This document shows, one piece after another, positions 48,171 through 58,926 of a DNA stretch of 64,000 nt (position 1 is the first letter of the stretch; each line of letters opens with the position of its first letter). The position numbers and the translations under genes are program-made. The DNA is from Mycolicibacterium lutetiense (GTDB lineage: Bacteria > Actinomycetota > Actinomycetes > Mycobacteriales > Mycobacteriaceae). The notes under the pieces were generated by a model that was not told the origin of the DNA, did no database searches, and saw only the letters and a list, made by a program, of their open reading frames with translations. The stretch covers positions 434,001 through 498,000 of the forward strand of contig NZ_JAGIOP010000001.1 in assembly GCF_017876775.1 (NCBI RefSeq), written 5' to 3'.

Positions 48171-49634
48171 ATGGCAGCAGACCCGTCCTCCACCTTGCCC
48201 GCGGCTTCCGGCGCTGATTACGCCGACACCTCAAGCGCCGCGTACCAGGCCGCATTGCAGGTCATCGAGTCCGTCGAGCCCCGGGTCGCCGCAGCTACCC
48301 GCAAAGAGCTTGCCGATCAACGCGATTCGCTCAAGCTGATCGCGAGCGAGAATTACGCCTCCCCGGCCGTGCTGCTCACCATGGGCACCTGGTTCTCCGA
48401 CAAGTACGCCGAGGGCACCGTCGGGCACCGCTTCTACGCGGGCTGCCAGAACGTCGACACCGTAGAGGCACTGGCGGCCGAGCACGCCCGCGAGCTGTTC
48501 GGCGCCCCCTACGCCTACGTTCAGCCGCACTCCGGCATCGACGCCAATCTGGTTGCCTACTGGGCCATCCTGGCGACCAAAGTGGAGGCCCCCGGCCTGG
48601 CCGAACTCGGCGCCAAACACGTCAACGACCTGTCCGAGGCGGACTGGGAGAAGCTGCGCGCCAAGCTCGGCAACCAGCGTCTGCTGGGCATGTCCCTGGA
48701 CGCCGGCGGACACCTGACGCACGGCTTCCGGCCCAACATCTCCGGCAAGATGTTCCATCAGCACAGCTACGGGACCAACCCCGAGACGGGTTTCCTGGAC
48801 TACGACGCCGTGGCCGCCGCGGCACGCGAGTTCAAGCCGCTGGTGCTGGTCGCCGGCTACTCGGCCTACCCGCGCCGGGTGAACTTCGCCAAGATGCGCG
48901 AGATCGCCGACGAGGTGGGCGCCACGCTGATGGTCGACATGGCGCACTTCGCCGGCCTGGTCGCGGGCAAGGTGTTCACCGGTGACGAGAACCCGGTGCC
49001 GTACGCCCACGTCACCACGACCACCACGCACAAGTCGCTGCGCGGCCCGCGCGGCGGCATGGTGCTGGCCACCGAGGAATTCGCCCCGGCTGTCGACAAG
49101 GGCTGCCCGATGGTGCTCGGTGGGCCGCTGAGCCACGTCATGGCGGCCAAGGCCGTCGCGCTGGCCGAGGCGCGCCAGCCGGCGTTCCAGACCTACGCCC
49201 AGGCGGTCGCCGACAACGCCCAGGCGCTGGCCGACGGCTTCGTCAAGCGGGACGCGACCCTGGTCACCGGTGGCACCGACAACCACCTGGTGCTGCTCGA
49301 CGTGCGTTCGTTCGGACTGACCGGCCGCCAGGCCGAGTCCGCGCTGCTGGACGCGGGCGTCGTCACCAACCGCAACGCGATCCCGGCCGACCCCAACGGC
49401 GCCTGGTACACCAGCGGTGTGCGGCTGGGTACGCCCGCGCTGACCAGCCGCGGATTCGGCGCCGACGACTTCGACCGGGTGGCCGAATTGATCGTCGACG
49501 TCCTGTCCAACACGCAGGCCGAAGGTACTTCCAAGGCCAAGTACAAGCTCGCTGACGGCACCGCCGATCGGGTACACGCCGCCTCGGCGGAGCTGCTCGA
49601 TGCGAACCCGCTGTACCCGGGCCTCACCCTCTGA
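48171..49634 (+). CDS. glyA: Serine hydroxymethyltransferase, long form
   Basis: A 487-residue PLP enzyme interconverting serine and glycine with tetrahydrofolate. PLP lysine is Lys288 in [11 protein letters not shown]; substrate motifs [14 protein letters not shown] and [12 protein letters not shown] are intact. It is about 60 residues longer than the usual bacterial enzyme, with an N-terminal extension of about 30 residues and an insert of about 33 residues between LVAYWAI and [15 protein letters not shown]. Location before desA2 is that of Rv1093, which encodes a normal-length enzyme. Confidence 0.92.
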   Translation: MAADPSSTLPAASGADYADTSSAAYQAALQVIESVEPRVAAATRKELADQRDSLKLIASENYASPAVLLTMGTWFSDKYAEGTVGHRFYAGCQNVDTVEALAAEHARELFGAPYAYVQPHSGIDANLVAYWAILATKVEAPGLAELGAKHVNDLSEADWEKLRAKLGNQRLLGMSLDAGGHLTHGFRPNISGKMFHQHSYGTNPETGFLDYDAVAAAAREFKPLVLVAGYSAYPRRVNFAKMREIADEVGATLMVDMAHFAGLVAGKVFTGDENPVPYAHVTTTTTHKSLRGPRGGMVLATEEFAPAVDKGCPMVLGGPLSHVMAAKAVALAEARQPAFQTYAQAVADNAQALADGFVKRDATLVTGGTDNHLVLLDVRSFGLTGRQAESALLDAGVVTNRNAIPADPNGAWYTSGVRLGTPALTSRGFGADDFDRVAELIVDVLSNTQAEGTSKAKYKLADGTADRVHAASAELLDANPLYPGLTL

Positions 49635-49675
49635 GTCGGCGCTCGACATCACATCGAGCTGACTTTTAGAAATGT

Positions 49676-49683
49676 GTGTACAC
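49676..49683. promoter_or_regulatory. Palindrome in the desA2 promoter
   Basis: GTGTACAC, a perfect palindrome lying between the expected -35 and the TACAGT -10. Candidate operator; the regulator is not identified, though mycolate desaturation genes are known to be under repressor control (MadR). Confidence 0.35.
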
Positions 49684-49687
49684 GGGT

Positions 49688-49693
49688 TACAGT
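49688..49693 (+). promoter_or_regulatory. -10 hexamer of leaderless desA2
   Basis: TACAGT, six bases before ATG 49700. Confidence 0.45.
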
Positions 49694-49699
49694 TACCGC

Positions 49700-50527
49700 A
49701 TGGCACAGAAACCTGTCGCTAATGCGCTGACCCTGGAGCTCGAGCCCGTCGTCGAGGCTGAGCTGCGTCGACACCTGGATACCGAGGATCTCTGGTATGC
49801 GCACGATTACGTGCCGTTCGACCAGGGTGAGAACTTCGCCTTCCTCGGTGGACAGGACTGGGATCCGTCGCAGGTGACGTTGCCCAAGAACATCACCGAC
49901 GCCTTGGAGATCCTGCTGATCACCAAGGACAACCTGTCCGGCTACCATCGCGAGCTCGTCGAGCACTTCATCCTCGAGGACAAGTGGGGCCGTTTCCTGG
50001 GCCGCTGGACCGCCGAGGAGCACCTGCACGCCGTCGCGCTGCGCAACTACCTCGTCGTCACCCGCGAGATCGACCCGACGGCCAACGAGGACGTCCGCGT
50101 CGAGCACGTGATGAAGGGTTACCGCGCCGACAGCTACAGCCAGATCGAGACGCTGGTGTTCATGGCGTTCTTCGAGCGTGCGCACGCGGTGTTCACCCGC
50201 AACCTGCGGGGCCAGATCACCGAGCCGGTGCTGGGCTCGATGGTCGACCGCATCGTCCTCGACGAGGAGCGCCACGAGCTGTTCTTCGCCAACCTGGTCT
50301 CGCACCTGCTGAGCACCCACCGCGACGAGACTGTCGCGGCCATTGCCGCCCGCGCCCGCGAGCTCGATGTGATCGGCGCGGACATCGACGCATACCAGGA
50401 CAAGGTCGCACTGGTGGCCGAGACCGGCATCTTCGACAAGGCCGCGCTGGCGAAGGTCATCTCCGACCGAATCACCGCCTGGGGCCTGGCCGACGAAGCC
50501 GCGCTCCAGGAGTTCATCAACACGTAA
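49700..50527 (+). CDS. desA2: Acyl-ACP desaturase family protein DesA2
   Basis: A 275-residue ferritin-fold di-iron protein of the acyl-ACP desaturase family, same length as Rv1094. Iron ligands are suggested by WTAEEHLHA and LDEERHELFF (Glu-x-x-His motifs). In mycobacteria it is linked to mycolic acid desaturation. Leaderless start at 49700. It follows glyA by 65 bases. Confidence 0.92.
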   Translation: MAQKPVANALTLELEPVVEAELRRHLDTEDLWYAHDYVPFDQGENFAFLGGQDWDPSQVTLPKNITDALEILLITKDNLSGYHRELVEHFILEDKWGRFLGRWTAEEHLHAVALRNYLVVTREIDPTANEDVRVEHVMKGYRADSYSQIETLVFMAFFERAHAVFTRNLRGQITEPVLGSMVDRIVLDEERHELFFANLVSHLLSTHRDETVAAIAARARELDVIGADIDAYQDKVALVAETGIFDKAALAKVISDRITAWGLADEAALQEFINT

Positions 50528-50554
50528 CGCGCCCGGCGTCGTACCCCCGGCGCG
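50528..50554 (+). terminator. GC-rich hairpin after desA2
   Basis: Six pairs (50528-50533 with 50549-50554), one C-C mismatch and two more pairs; starts directly after the desA2 stop. No U-tract, so termination is uncertain. Confidence 0.4.
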
Positions 50555-50596
50555 CCAGCCAGCAACCCCGTCACCGCGGGAGTAGCGTCCAATCCG

Positions 50597-50731
50597 ATGG
50601 CTAGCGACATGCTCTGCTGTCCGGACGGTACCGATCGGTTAGATCACGAGAGGACCGGCTCCGGTCCTGGTGCCGCAGTGTCCACCGAGCAACTCGTGTG
50701 GGGCCGCGCGGGTTCTAGGAGCGCCACGTGA
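50597..50731 (+). CDS. phoAT: PhoAT-like small antitoxin gene upstream of phoH2
   Basis: A 44-codon frame from ATG 50597 to TGA 50729-50731 that overlaps the phoH2 GTG by four bases (GTGA). This is the arrangement described for mycobacterial phoAT-phoH2, where the small upstream product is the antitoxin. TAGCGT at 50583-50588 stands eight bases before ATG, which would give a leaderless mRNA. The peptide has two adjacent cysteines near its start and a polar, Gly-rich rest. Homology at residue level was not checked. Confidence 0.6.
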   Translation: MASDMLCCPDGTDRLDHERTGSGPGAAVSTEQLVWGRAGSRSAT

Positions 50732-52041
50732 CTGATAACGCTGTCCGTACCTATGTGCTCGACACCTCCGTGTTGCTGTCCGATCCATGGGCATGCACCC
50801 GGTTCGCCGAGCATGAAGTGGTGGTCCCGCTGGTCGTGATCAGCGAGCTCGAGGCCAAACGGCATCACCACGAGCTGGGTTGGTTCGCCAGGCAGGCGCT
50901 GCGGATGTTCGATGATCTGCGGCTTGAGCATGGACGGCTGGATCAGCCGATTCCTGTTGGCGCAGAGGGCGGTTCGCTGCAGGTCGAGTTGAATCACATC
51001 GACCCGTCGGTATTGCCTTCAGGTTTCCGCACTGACACCAACGACACCCGGATCCTGGCGTGTGCAGCCAATCTCGCCGCAGAGGGCAAGCACGTCACGC
51101 TGGTGAGCAAGGACATCCCGCTGCGAGTCAAAGCGGGCGCGGTGGGTCTGCCCGCCGATGAATACCACGCACAGGACGTCGTGGTGTCCGGCTGGACCGG
51201 CATGACCGAGTTGGACGTGGCTGCCGAGGAAATCGACGCCCTGTTCGCCGACGGCGAGATCGATGTGGCGGAAGCTCGGGATTTGCCCTGCCACACCGGA
51301 ATTCGGTTACTCGGCGGCAGCTCGTCAGCACTCGGACGGGTCAATGCCGAGAAGCGGGTACAGGTGATCCGCGGTGATCGCGAAGTGTTCGGCCTCCGGG
51401 GAAGGTCAGCCGAACAGCGCGTCGCCCTTGATCTACTGCTCGACGAATCCGTGGGCATCGTCTCGCTGGGCGGCAAGGCCGGCACCGGCAAATCCGCGCT
51501 CGCTCTGTGCGCGGGCCTGGAGGCGGTGCTGGAACGTCGAACTCAGCGCAAGGTCGTGGTGTTCCGTCCGCTGTATGCGGTCGGTGGACAGGATCTCGGC
51601 TACCTGCCGGGCAGTGAGAGCGAGAAGATGGGGCCGTGGGCCCAAGCCGTCTTCGACACCCTCGAAGGGCTGGCCAGCCCGGCGGTACTCGACGAAGTGC
51701 TGTCCCGCGGAATGCTTGAAGTGCTTCCGCTGACCCACATTCGGGGCCGTTCGCTGCACGACTCATTCGTCATCGTCGACGAAGCGCAGTCACTGGAACG
51801 CAATGTGCTGCTGACCGTGCTGTCGCGGCTCGGCGCGGGGTCGCGGGTGGTGCTGACCCACGACGTGGCCCAGCGGGACAACCTGAGGGTGGGCCGTCAT
51901 GACGGTGTCGCGGCAGTGATCGAGAGGCTCAAGGGTCATCCGTTGTTCGCTCACGTCACGTTGCAGCGCAGCGAACGTTCACCGATCGCCGCGCTGGTCA
52001 CCGAGATGCTGGAGGAGTTCAGCCCCGGCGCCCTGCCCTGA
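50728..52041 (+). CDS. phoH2: PIN-domain/PhoH ATPase fusion PhoH2
   Basis: A 437-residue protein. N-terminal PIN ribonuclease domain (about 1-150) with acidic residues in YVLDTSVLL, the ISELE motif and [10 protein letters not shown]-terminal PhoH helicase-type ATPase with Walker [10 protein letters not shown] near 247-255 and Walker B VIVDEAQ near 348. Mycobacterial PhoH2 couples RNA unwinding to cleavage. GTG 50728 has its own AGGAG and overlaps the small upstream gene. Synteny matches Rv1095. Confidence 0.93.
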   Translation: MTDNAVRTYVLDTSVLLSDPWACTRFAEHEVVVPLVVISELEAKRHHHELGWFARQALRMFDDLRLEHGRLDQPIPVGAEGGSLQVELNHIDPSVLPSGFRTDTNDTRILACAANLAAEGKHVTLVSKDIPLRVKAGAVGLPADEYHAQDVVVSGWTGMTELDVAAEEIDALFADGEIDVAEARDLPCHTGIRLLGGSSSALGRVNAEKRVQVIRGDREVFGLRGRSAEQRVALDLLLDESVGIVSLGGKAGTGKSALALCAGLEAVLERRTQRKVVVFRPLYAVGGQDLGYLPGSESEKMGPWAQAVFDTLEGLASPAVLDEVLSRGMLEVLPLTHIRGRSLHDSFVIVDEAQSLERNVLLTVLSRLGAGSRVVLTHDVAQRDNLRVGRHDGVAAVIERLKGHPLFAHVTLQRSERSPIAALVTEMLEEFSPGALP

Positions 52042-52050
52042 GTCGGAGTG

Positions 52051-52097
52051 ATTCGGGTGCGTTTAGCGGCGCTCACCGCCGGTAAACGCACCCAAAT
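52051..52097. terminator. Hairpin between phoH2 and the deacetylase gene
   Basis: Stem of 11 pairs (52055-52065 with 52083-52093), a G-G mismatch, five more pairs and loop CTCAC; a further three pairs follow outside a C-A mismatch. No U-tract. It starts ten bases after the phoH2 stop and its right arm overlaps the -35 zone of the next promoter. Confidence 0.7.
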
Positions 52098-52107
52098 CCC
52101 AGGCCGG

Positions 52108-52113
52108 TAGGCT
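52108..52113 (+). promoter_or_regulatory. -10 hexamer of the leaderless deacetylase gene
   Basis: TAGGCT, six bases before GTG 52120. Confidence 0.5.
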
Positions 52114-52119
52114 GCCGGA

Positions 52120-53004
52120 GTGGTGAGGCTTCCCAACAGTCAGGCGTGGCGGTGGACTGCGGTCGGCGTGGTTGCCGCGGTGGTGGTCCTGGTGGTGGGG
52201 GTGCTCACCGGGCACATCCGTCGTGACGATCCCGACCACGTGGACTGCGCGACAGAGAAGTGCATCGCACTGACCTTCGACGACGGGCCGGGCCCGTACA
52301 CCGACCGGCTGCTGCAGATCCTCAAGGACAACGACGCCAAGGCCACCTTCTTCCTGATCGGCAACAAGGCCGCCGCCAACCCCGAAGGCGCCAAGCGCAT
52401 CGCGGAGGCCGGGATGGAAGTCGGCAGCCACACCTGGGAACACCCCAACATGACGACCATCCCGCCCGAGGAGATCCCGGCGCAGTTCAGCAGGGCCAGC
52501 GACGCCATCGAGGCCGCGACGGGCCAGCGGCCGAAGCTGGTACGCACCGCGGGCGGATTGATCAACGATCAGGTGCTCGCCGAGGCGCGCAAGCAGGGCT
52601 TGGCCGACATCAACTGGGACGTCATCCCGTTCGACTGGGCCAACGACGCCAACATCGCCGCGACCCGCTACATGCTGATGACGCAGATCAGGCCCAACAA
52701 CGTGGTGTTGTTTCATGACACCTACTCGTCCACCGTGGACCTGGTGCAGCAGTTCATCCCGGTGCTCAAGGCCAACGGCTACCACCTGGTGACCGTCAGT
52801 CACATGCTCGGTGAGCGGGAGCCGGGCACCAGTTACGGCAGCCGGGACAACGGCCCGCCCGTGCCGCCGGCCGAGGCGCTCAAGGACATTCCGCCGGAGG
52901 AGATCCCGACGCTGCCCGCGACACCGTCGCCCGCGCCGATGCCGAACTTCCCGATCACCGACATCCCCGGAGCGAATTCGGGTGGCCCCAACAACGGGGC
53001 CTGA
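52120..53004 (+). CDS. CE4 polysaccharide deacetylase (Rv1096 type)
   Basis: A 294-residue exported carbohydrate esterase. One N-terminal transmembrane anchor (residues 10-32), then the CE4 domain with TFDDGP near 51-56 and the metal histidines in SHTWEHPN near 103-109. Motif 3 reads VRTAGG where many members have RPPxG. A Pro/Glu-rich C-terminal tail of about 60 residues follows. It probably removes acetyl groups from peptidoglycan. Confidence 0.9.
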   Translation: MVRLPNSQAWRWTAVGVVAAVVVLVVGVLTGHIRRDDPDHVDCATEKCIALTFDDGPGPYTDRLLQILKDNDAKATFFLIGNKAAANPEGAKRIAEAGMEVGSHTWEHPNMTTIPPEEIPAQFSRASDAIEAATGQRPKLVRTAGGLINDQVLAEARKQGLADINWDVIPFDWANDANIAATRYMLMTQIRPNNVVLFHDTYSSTVDLVQQFIPVLKANGYHLVTVSHMLGEREPGTSYGSRDNGPPVPPAEALKDIPPEEIPTLPATPSPAPMPNFPITDIPGANSGGPNNGA

Positions 53005-53029
53005 CAACTGAGATGCACATCGCGTCGGG

Positions 53030-53049
53030 TTGAGGACCAAAGACCCTAA
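53030..53049. promoter_or_regulatory. DosR box upstream of the nitroreductase-like gene
   Basis: TTGAGGACCAAAGACCCTAA against the DosR consensus TTSGGGACTWWAGTCCCSAA: 16 of 20 positions agree, and the spacing of the two half-sites is right. 32 bases before ATG 53082. Confidence 0.7.
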
Positions 53050-53081
53050 CCGACGGGCCCGGGCACGACGAGGCTTGAAGC

Positions 53082-54062
53082 ATGCCCGAGACGATGTTCG
53101 ATTCTGCGACCCTCACCAGTGCGGTGCAGCTGGCATCGCGTGCACCTTCGCTGCACAACACCCAACCCTGGCGGTTGGTGGTCGACGGCAAGGGCGTGCA
53201 TCTGCACCTGGACCCCAGTCGGGTGGTGAACGCGACGGATCGATCGTCGCGTGAGGCGATCGTCAGCTGCGGGGTGCTGCTGGACCATCTGCGGGTCGCC
53301 ATGGCCGCAGCCGGATGGGCCACCAGCGTCGACCGCTTCCCGAATCCGAATGATCGCGATCATCTGGCGACGCTGCAGTTCTCGCCGATGGACTTCGTCA
53401 CCGATGCGCATCGCCGGCGGGCCGATGCGATCCTGGCCCGGCGTACCGACCGCTTGCCGATGGCGGGGTACGCGGGCTTCGATGCTCTCGAGGCCCTGCT
53501 GCGAGTGCGGTTGGCCGACGGCCCGGTGCACCTGGATGTGCTGGCCGAGGACAGCCGCGCCGACGTGGCCGAGGCAGCTGCGCTGACCGAGACACTGCGT
53601 CTGTACGATTCCGCCTACCATTCCGAACTTGCTTGGTGGACAACACCGTTCGCGACCGAGGATGGCATTCCGCAGAGCGCCCTGGTCTCGGCTGCGGAAA
53701 GTGAGCGGGTCGCGGTGGCACGAACCTTCCCGGTCACCTCGCACACCGATCGACGGCCCGCCGTCCGCGACGATTCGGCAACCCTGGTGGTGCTGTCCAC
53801 CGACGGGTACAGCCGGGCAGATGCCCTCGACGCGGGCGAGGCGCTCTCGGCCGTGCTGCTGGAATGCACGCTGTCGGGTCTGAGTACCTGCCCGGTGAGC
53901 CACGTGACCGAGTTGCATGCCAGCCGCGACATCATCGGCGCCCTGATCGGCCGGGATGCCTGCCCGCAGTTGCTGGTCCGGATCGGCATCGCTCCGGCGC
54001 TCACCGAGACACCACCGCCGACACCGCGCCGCGGCGTCGACACCTTCCTGACCTTCGAATAG
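53082..54062 (+). CDS. Acg-family nitroreductase-like flavoprotein
   Basis: A 326-residue protein of the Acg group (Rv2032, Rv3131, Rv3127 in M. tuberculosis, all DosR regulon). It has the opening motif RAPSLHNTQPWR and two degenerate nitroreductase halves, with a late DACPQLLVRIG strand. Such proteins bind FMN poorly and may store or sequester it. The DosR box and adjacent dosR gene mark it as hypoxia-induced. Confidence 0.85.
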   Translation: MPETMFDSATLTSAVQLASRAPSLHNTQPWRLVVDGKGVHLHLDPSRVVNATDRSSREAIVSCGVLLDHLRVAMAAAGWATSVDRFPNPNDRDHLATLQFSPMDFVTDAHRRRADAILARRTDRLPMAGYAGFDALEALLRVRLADGPVHLDVLAEDSRADVAEAAALTETLRLYDSAYHSELAWWTTPFATEDGIPQSALVSAAESERVAVARTFPVTSHTDRRPAVRDDSATLVVLSTDGYSRADALDAGEALSAVLLECTLSGLSTCPVSHVTELHASRDIIGALIGRDACPQLLVRIGIAPALTETPPPTPRRGVDTFLTFE

Positions 54063-54071
54063 GAGATGACC

Positions 54072-54506
54072 ATGACCGACACCCTGACCGCCCCCGCCCC
54101 CGCCGGTGCGGCCGTTCTGGTCGAAGCCGACGGCCGCGCCGCCAGCAACGACGCGCTGCACGCCGCGATCGAGGAGGCCGTGGGACGCGGCGCGCCGCTG
54201 CGGGTGCTGACCACCTGGGGAGTCCGGCATCGCGAGATGTACGACGCGACCGCCGTCGCCGAGCGTGACCGGTTGTCGGCAGCGCAGCTGGAGCGCCGGT
54301 TGGCCCGCGCGCTGAAACGATCCCCCGAACTCGACGTGCAGACCGTCGACGGCTACGGCAGCGCTGCGGATTACCTGACGGCCCACCCGGAGTCGGCCCA
54401 AATGCTCGTGCTCGGCGCCGACCACCCCGATTCACCCGGGTTGCAGACCGCGTTGGCTTCCTCGGGCTGCGCGGTGCGCACTTGCGATCGGCGCGACCGA
54501 TTGTGA
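54072..54506 (+). CDS. Universal-stress-protein-like (UspA fold) protein
   Basis: A 144-residue single Usp-like domain with [22 protein letters not shown] and LRVLTTW, ending [10 protein letters not shown]. The ATP-binding glycine motif GxxGSSS is absent, so it may not bind ATP. AGGAG six bases upstream favours ATG 54072 over 54066. It follows the nitroreductase gene by nine bases and probably shares its DosR promoter. Confidence 0.75.
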   Translation: MTDTLTAPAPAGAAVLVEADGRAASNDALHAAIEEAVGRGAPLRVLTTWGVRHREMYDATAVAERDRLSAAQLERRLARALKRSPELDVQTVDGYGSAADYLTAHPESAQMLVLGADHPDSPGLQTALASSGCAVRTCDRRDRL

Positions 54507-54516
54507 GACTCGGGGA

Positions 54517-55155
54517 ATGATCAGACTCTTTCTGGTCGATGACCATGAGGTGGTTCGGCGCGGGCTGATCGACCTGCTCAGCGCCGACCCGGAGCTGGAC
54601 GTGATCGGTGAGGCCGATTCGGTGGCCCAGGCGCTGGCCCGGGTGCCGGCCCTCAATCCGGACGTCGCGGTGCTCGACGTCCGGCTGCCCGATGGCAACG
54701 GCATCGAGCTGTGCCGGGAACTGTTGTCGCGCATGCCCGATCTGCGCTGCCTGATGCTGACGTCGTTCACCTCCGACGAGGCGATGCTTGACGCAATCCT
54801 GGCCGGCGCCAGTGGTTACGTGGTCAAGGACATCAAGGGGATGGAGCTGGCCCAGGCGATCAAGGACGTCGGGGCCGGGAAGTCACTGTTGGACAATCGT
54901 GCCGCCACGGCGCTGATGGCGAAACTGCGCAGCGACGCCGAGCGGTCCGACCCGTTGGCCGGGCTGACCCAGCAGGAGCGGGTGCTGCTCGATCTGCTGG
55001 GGGAGGGGCTGACCAACCGGCAGATTGCGGCCCGGATGTTCCTCGCCGAGAAGACCGTCAAGAACTATGTGTCGCGGTTGTTGGCCAAGCTGGGCATGGA
55101 ACGTCGCACGCAGGCCGCGGTATTCGCCTCGACCCTGGACCGTCCGCGTCCGTAG
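54517..55155 (+). CDS. dosR: Dormancy response regulator DosR (DevR)
   Basis: A 212-residue NarL/LuxR-type regulator. Receiver domain with phosphoacceptor Asp54 in [19 protein letters not shown]-terminal HTH with EGLTNRQIA and [15 protein letters not shown]. Near-identity to my recollection of M. tuberculosis DosR, including the DNA-contacting recognition helix. It starts ten bases after the usp gene, so it is part of the DosR-box operon and thus autoregulated. Confidence 0.93.
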   Translation: MIRLFLVDDHEVVRRGLIDLLSADPELDVIGEADSVAQALARVPALNPDVAVLDVRLPDGNGIELCRELLSRMPDLRCLMLTSFTSDEAMLDAILAGASGYVVKDIKGMELAQAIKDVGAGKSLLDNRAATALMAKLRSDAERSDPLAGLTQQERVLLDLLGEGLTNRQIAARMFLAEKTVKNYVSRLLAKLGMERRTQAAVFASTLDRPRP

Positions 55156-55158
55156 CTG

Positions 55159-55178
55159 CCAGAGTCTTTGGTCCCTGA
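55159..55178. promoter_or_regulatory. Second DosR box, between dosR and the PNPOx-like gene
   Basis: On the minus strand it reads TCAGGGACCAAAGACTCTGG. It shares GGACCAAAGAC with the first box and has the right half-site spacing, but fewer consensus matches (about 12 of 20). It begins four bases after the dosR stop. Confidence 0.5.
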
Positions 55179-55245
55179 GGGATAGGGCTTTCGCCCGTCG
55201 TGCCGCGAAGTGAACGGCGATAGCGTCTTCGCTATGGAAACCGGA

Positions 55246-55668
55246 ATGTCAACGCGCAGTGTGCCGGTCGATATTCTTTCCGAGCGGGAGTGCTGGGACC
55301 TGCTGGGCGGGATGTCGCTGGGTCGACTCATCACCGCGGTGGACGACGAAGCACACATCTTCCCGGTCAACTTCGCGGTGCAGAACCGCACTGTCCTGTT
55401 CCGGACCGCAGCGGGGACGAAGCTGATCAGCGCGGCCATCAACAACCACGTGTTGTTCGAAGCCGACGATCACGACGCGGCCGAAGGTTGGAGCGTGATC
55501 GTGCAAGGCGTCGCACGCACCCTGCGCACCGACGAGGAACTGGCCGAAGCGGACCGGGCGCAGTTGCTGCCGTGGACGGCGACGTCCAAGACGCACTATG
55601 TGCGGGTGTCACCGGTGCGGGTCACCGGCCGTCGGTTCCGGTTCGGACCCGAACCGGAGGCGCAGTGA
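55246..55668 (+). CDS. Pyridoxamine 5'-phosphate oxidase-like flavin/F420-binding protein
   Basis: A 140-residue split-barrel protein with the family opening LSERECWDLLGGMSLGRL and strands IFPVNFAV and VLFRTAAGTKL. Similar to Rv3129-type DosR-regulon members. The likely ligand is FMN or F420. Start is uncertain: ATG 55246 preferred by family length, ATG 55234 or GTG 55210 possible. Confidence 0.8.
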   Translation: MSTRSVPVDILSERECWDLLGGMSLGRLITAVDDEAHIFPVNFAVQNRTVLFRTAAGTKLISAAINNHVLFEADDHDAAEGWSVIVQGVARTLRTDEELAEADRAQLLPWTATSKTHYVRVSPVRVTGRRFRFGPEPEAQ

Positions 55669-57435
<1,767 letters not shown>

Positions 57436-57446
57436 TGCAAATGCAA

Positions 57447-57478
57447 AGCGCCCCGAAACCGTGCGGTTTCGGGGCGCT
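57447..57478. terminator. Bidirectional hairpin terminator between dosS and fum
   Basis: Perfect 14-pair stem (57447-57460 with 57465-57478), loop GTGC, between convergent genes. On the minus strand it is followed by TTGCATTT. Confidence 0.85.
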
Positions 57479-57498
57479 CTCGCGAATAGCGGAAGTGG

Positions 57499-58908
57499 CT
57501 ACTCCCCGTCCTTCACCTTCGCCATGGCGAGCACGTCGAGGCGCTTGTCCAGCTCGGCCTCCGACAGCTTGTCGCCGATCAGGCCGCGGTCGACCACCGT
57601 CTGGCGGATGGTCTTCTTCTCCTTGAGGGCCTGCTTGGCGACCTTGGCGGCCTCCTCGTAGCCGATCGCCGAGTTCAGCGGCGTCACGATCGACGGCGAG
57701 GACTCGGCCAGGGTGCGCAGATGATCCTCGTTGGCAATCAGGCCGTCGATGCACTTCTCGGCGAACAACCGAGACACGTTGGCCAGCAGGGTGAACGACT
57801 CGAGCACGTTGCGCGCCATCATCGGGATGTACACGTTGAGCTCGAAGGCGCCCGACAGGCCGCCGACGGTGACGGCGGCGTCGTTGCCGATGACCTGCGC
57901 GGCCACCTGGGTAACCGCCTCGGGCAGAACCGGATTGACCTTGCCCGGCATGATCGAGCTGCCCGGCTGCAGGTCCGGCAGCTGGATCTCGCCCAGACCG
58001 GTCAGCGGGCCGGAACCCATCCAGCGCACGTCGTTGGCGATCTTGGTCAGCGAGACGGCGATCGTCTTGAGCGCACCCGATGCCTCGACCAACCCGTCGC
58101 GGGCTGCCTGAGCCTCGAACGCATCTGAGGCGGTACGCAATTCGGCCAGGCCGGTCTGGTTGACCAGCACCTCGACCACCTTGGGACCGAAACCGTCGGG
58201 GGCGTTGAGCCCGGTACCCACGGCGGTACCGCCGATGGCGAGCTCACCCAGGCGGGGCAGCGTGGCCTTCACACGTTCGATGCCGGCCTCGATCTGACGG
58301 GCGTAGCCCCCGAACTCCTGGCCCAGGGTCACCGGGACGGCGTCCATCAGGTGGGTGCGGCCCGACTTGACCACGGTCTTCCACTGCTTGGCCTTGGCGG
58401 CCAGCGACTCATGCAGCACCTCGAGCGCCGGAATCAGGTGGCGCACAGCGGCTTCGGTGGCCGCGATGTGGGTGGCGGTCGGGAACGTGTCATTGGAGCT
58501 CTGCGACATGTTCACGTCGTCGTTGGGGTGGACCGTCACGCCGTTGCGGGCGGCGATCGAGGCGATCACCTCGTTGGCGTTCATGTTCGAGCTGGTGCCC
58601 GAGCCGGTCTGGAACACGTCGATCGGGAACTGGTCGTCGTGCAGGCCGTCGGCGATCTCACCGGCCGCGGCGATGATGGCGTCGGCCTTCTCGGCGGCCA
58701 GCAGGCCCAGGTCCTTGTTGACCTGCGCGCAGGCTGCCTTCAGCAGTCCCAGCGCCCGGATCTGGGTGCGCTCCAGCCCGCGGAAGGAGATCGGGAAGTT
58801 CTCCACGGCGCGCTGGGTCTGCGCCCGCCACATGGCGTTGACCGGAACCCGGACCTCGCCCATGGTGTCGTGCTCGATGCGGTATTCGACGTCGGTGTCG
58901 GAGCTCAT
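57499..58908 (-). CDS. fum: Fumarate hydratase class II
   Basis: A 469-residue FumC-type fumarase of the citric acid cycle. Signature [11 protein letters not shown] and substrate motifs [10 protein letters not shown] and SGRTHLMDA are intact. ATG 58908, 18 bases after the glpX stop, so the two form an operon as in M. tuberculosis (Rv1099c-Rv1098c). Confidence 0.95.
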   Translation of the reverse strand: MSSDTDVEYRIEHDTMGEVRVPVNAMWRAQTQRAVENFPISFRGLERTQIRALGLLKAACAQVNKDLGLLAAEKADAIIAAAGEIADGLHDDQFPIDVFQTGSGTSSNMNANEVIASIAARNGVTVHPNDDVNMSQSSNDTFPTATHIAATEAAVRHLIPALEVLHESLAAKAKQWKTVVKSGRTHLMDAVPVTLGQEFGGYARQIEAGIERVKATLPRLGELAIGGTAVGTGLNAPDGFGPKVVEVLVNQTGLAELRTASDAFEAQAARDGLVEASGALKTIAVSLTKIANDVRWMGSGPLTGLGEIQLPDLQPGSSIMPGKVNPVLPEAVTQVAAQVIGNDAAVTVGGLSGAFELNVYIPMMARNVLESFTLLANVSRLFAEKCIDGLIANEDHLRTLAESSPSIVTPLNSAIGYEEAAKVAKQALKEKKTIRQTVVDRGLIGDKLSEAELDKRLDVLAMAKVKDGE

Positions 58909-58926
58909 GCTGACCTTTCTGACCAG

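Noticed and set aside
48146..48171. Glycine riboswitch before glyA
   Set aside because: Only 24 bases separate glyA from the preceding gene and the start looks leaderless; there is no room for a riboswitch.
55185..55196. GGGCTTTCGCCC as a third DosR box
   Set aside because: The spacing between the GGG and CCC halves is six bases; DosR boxes have eight.
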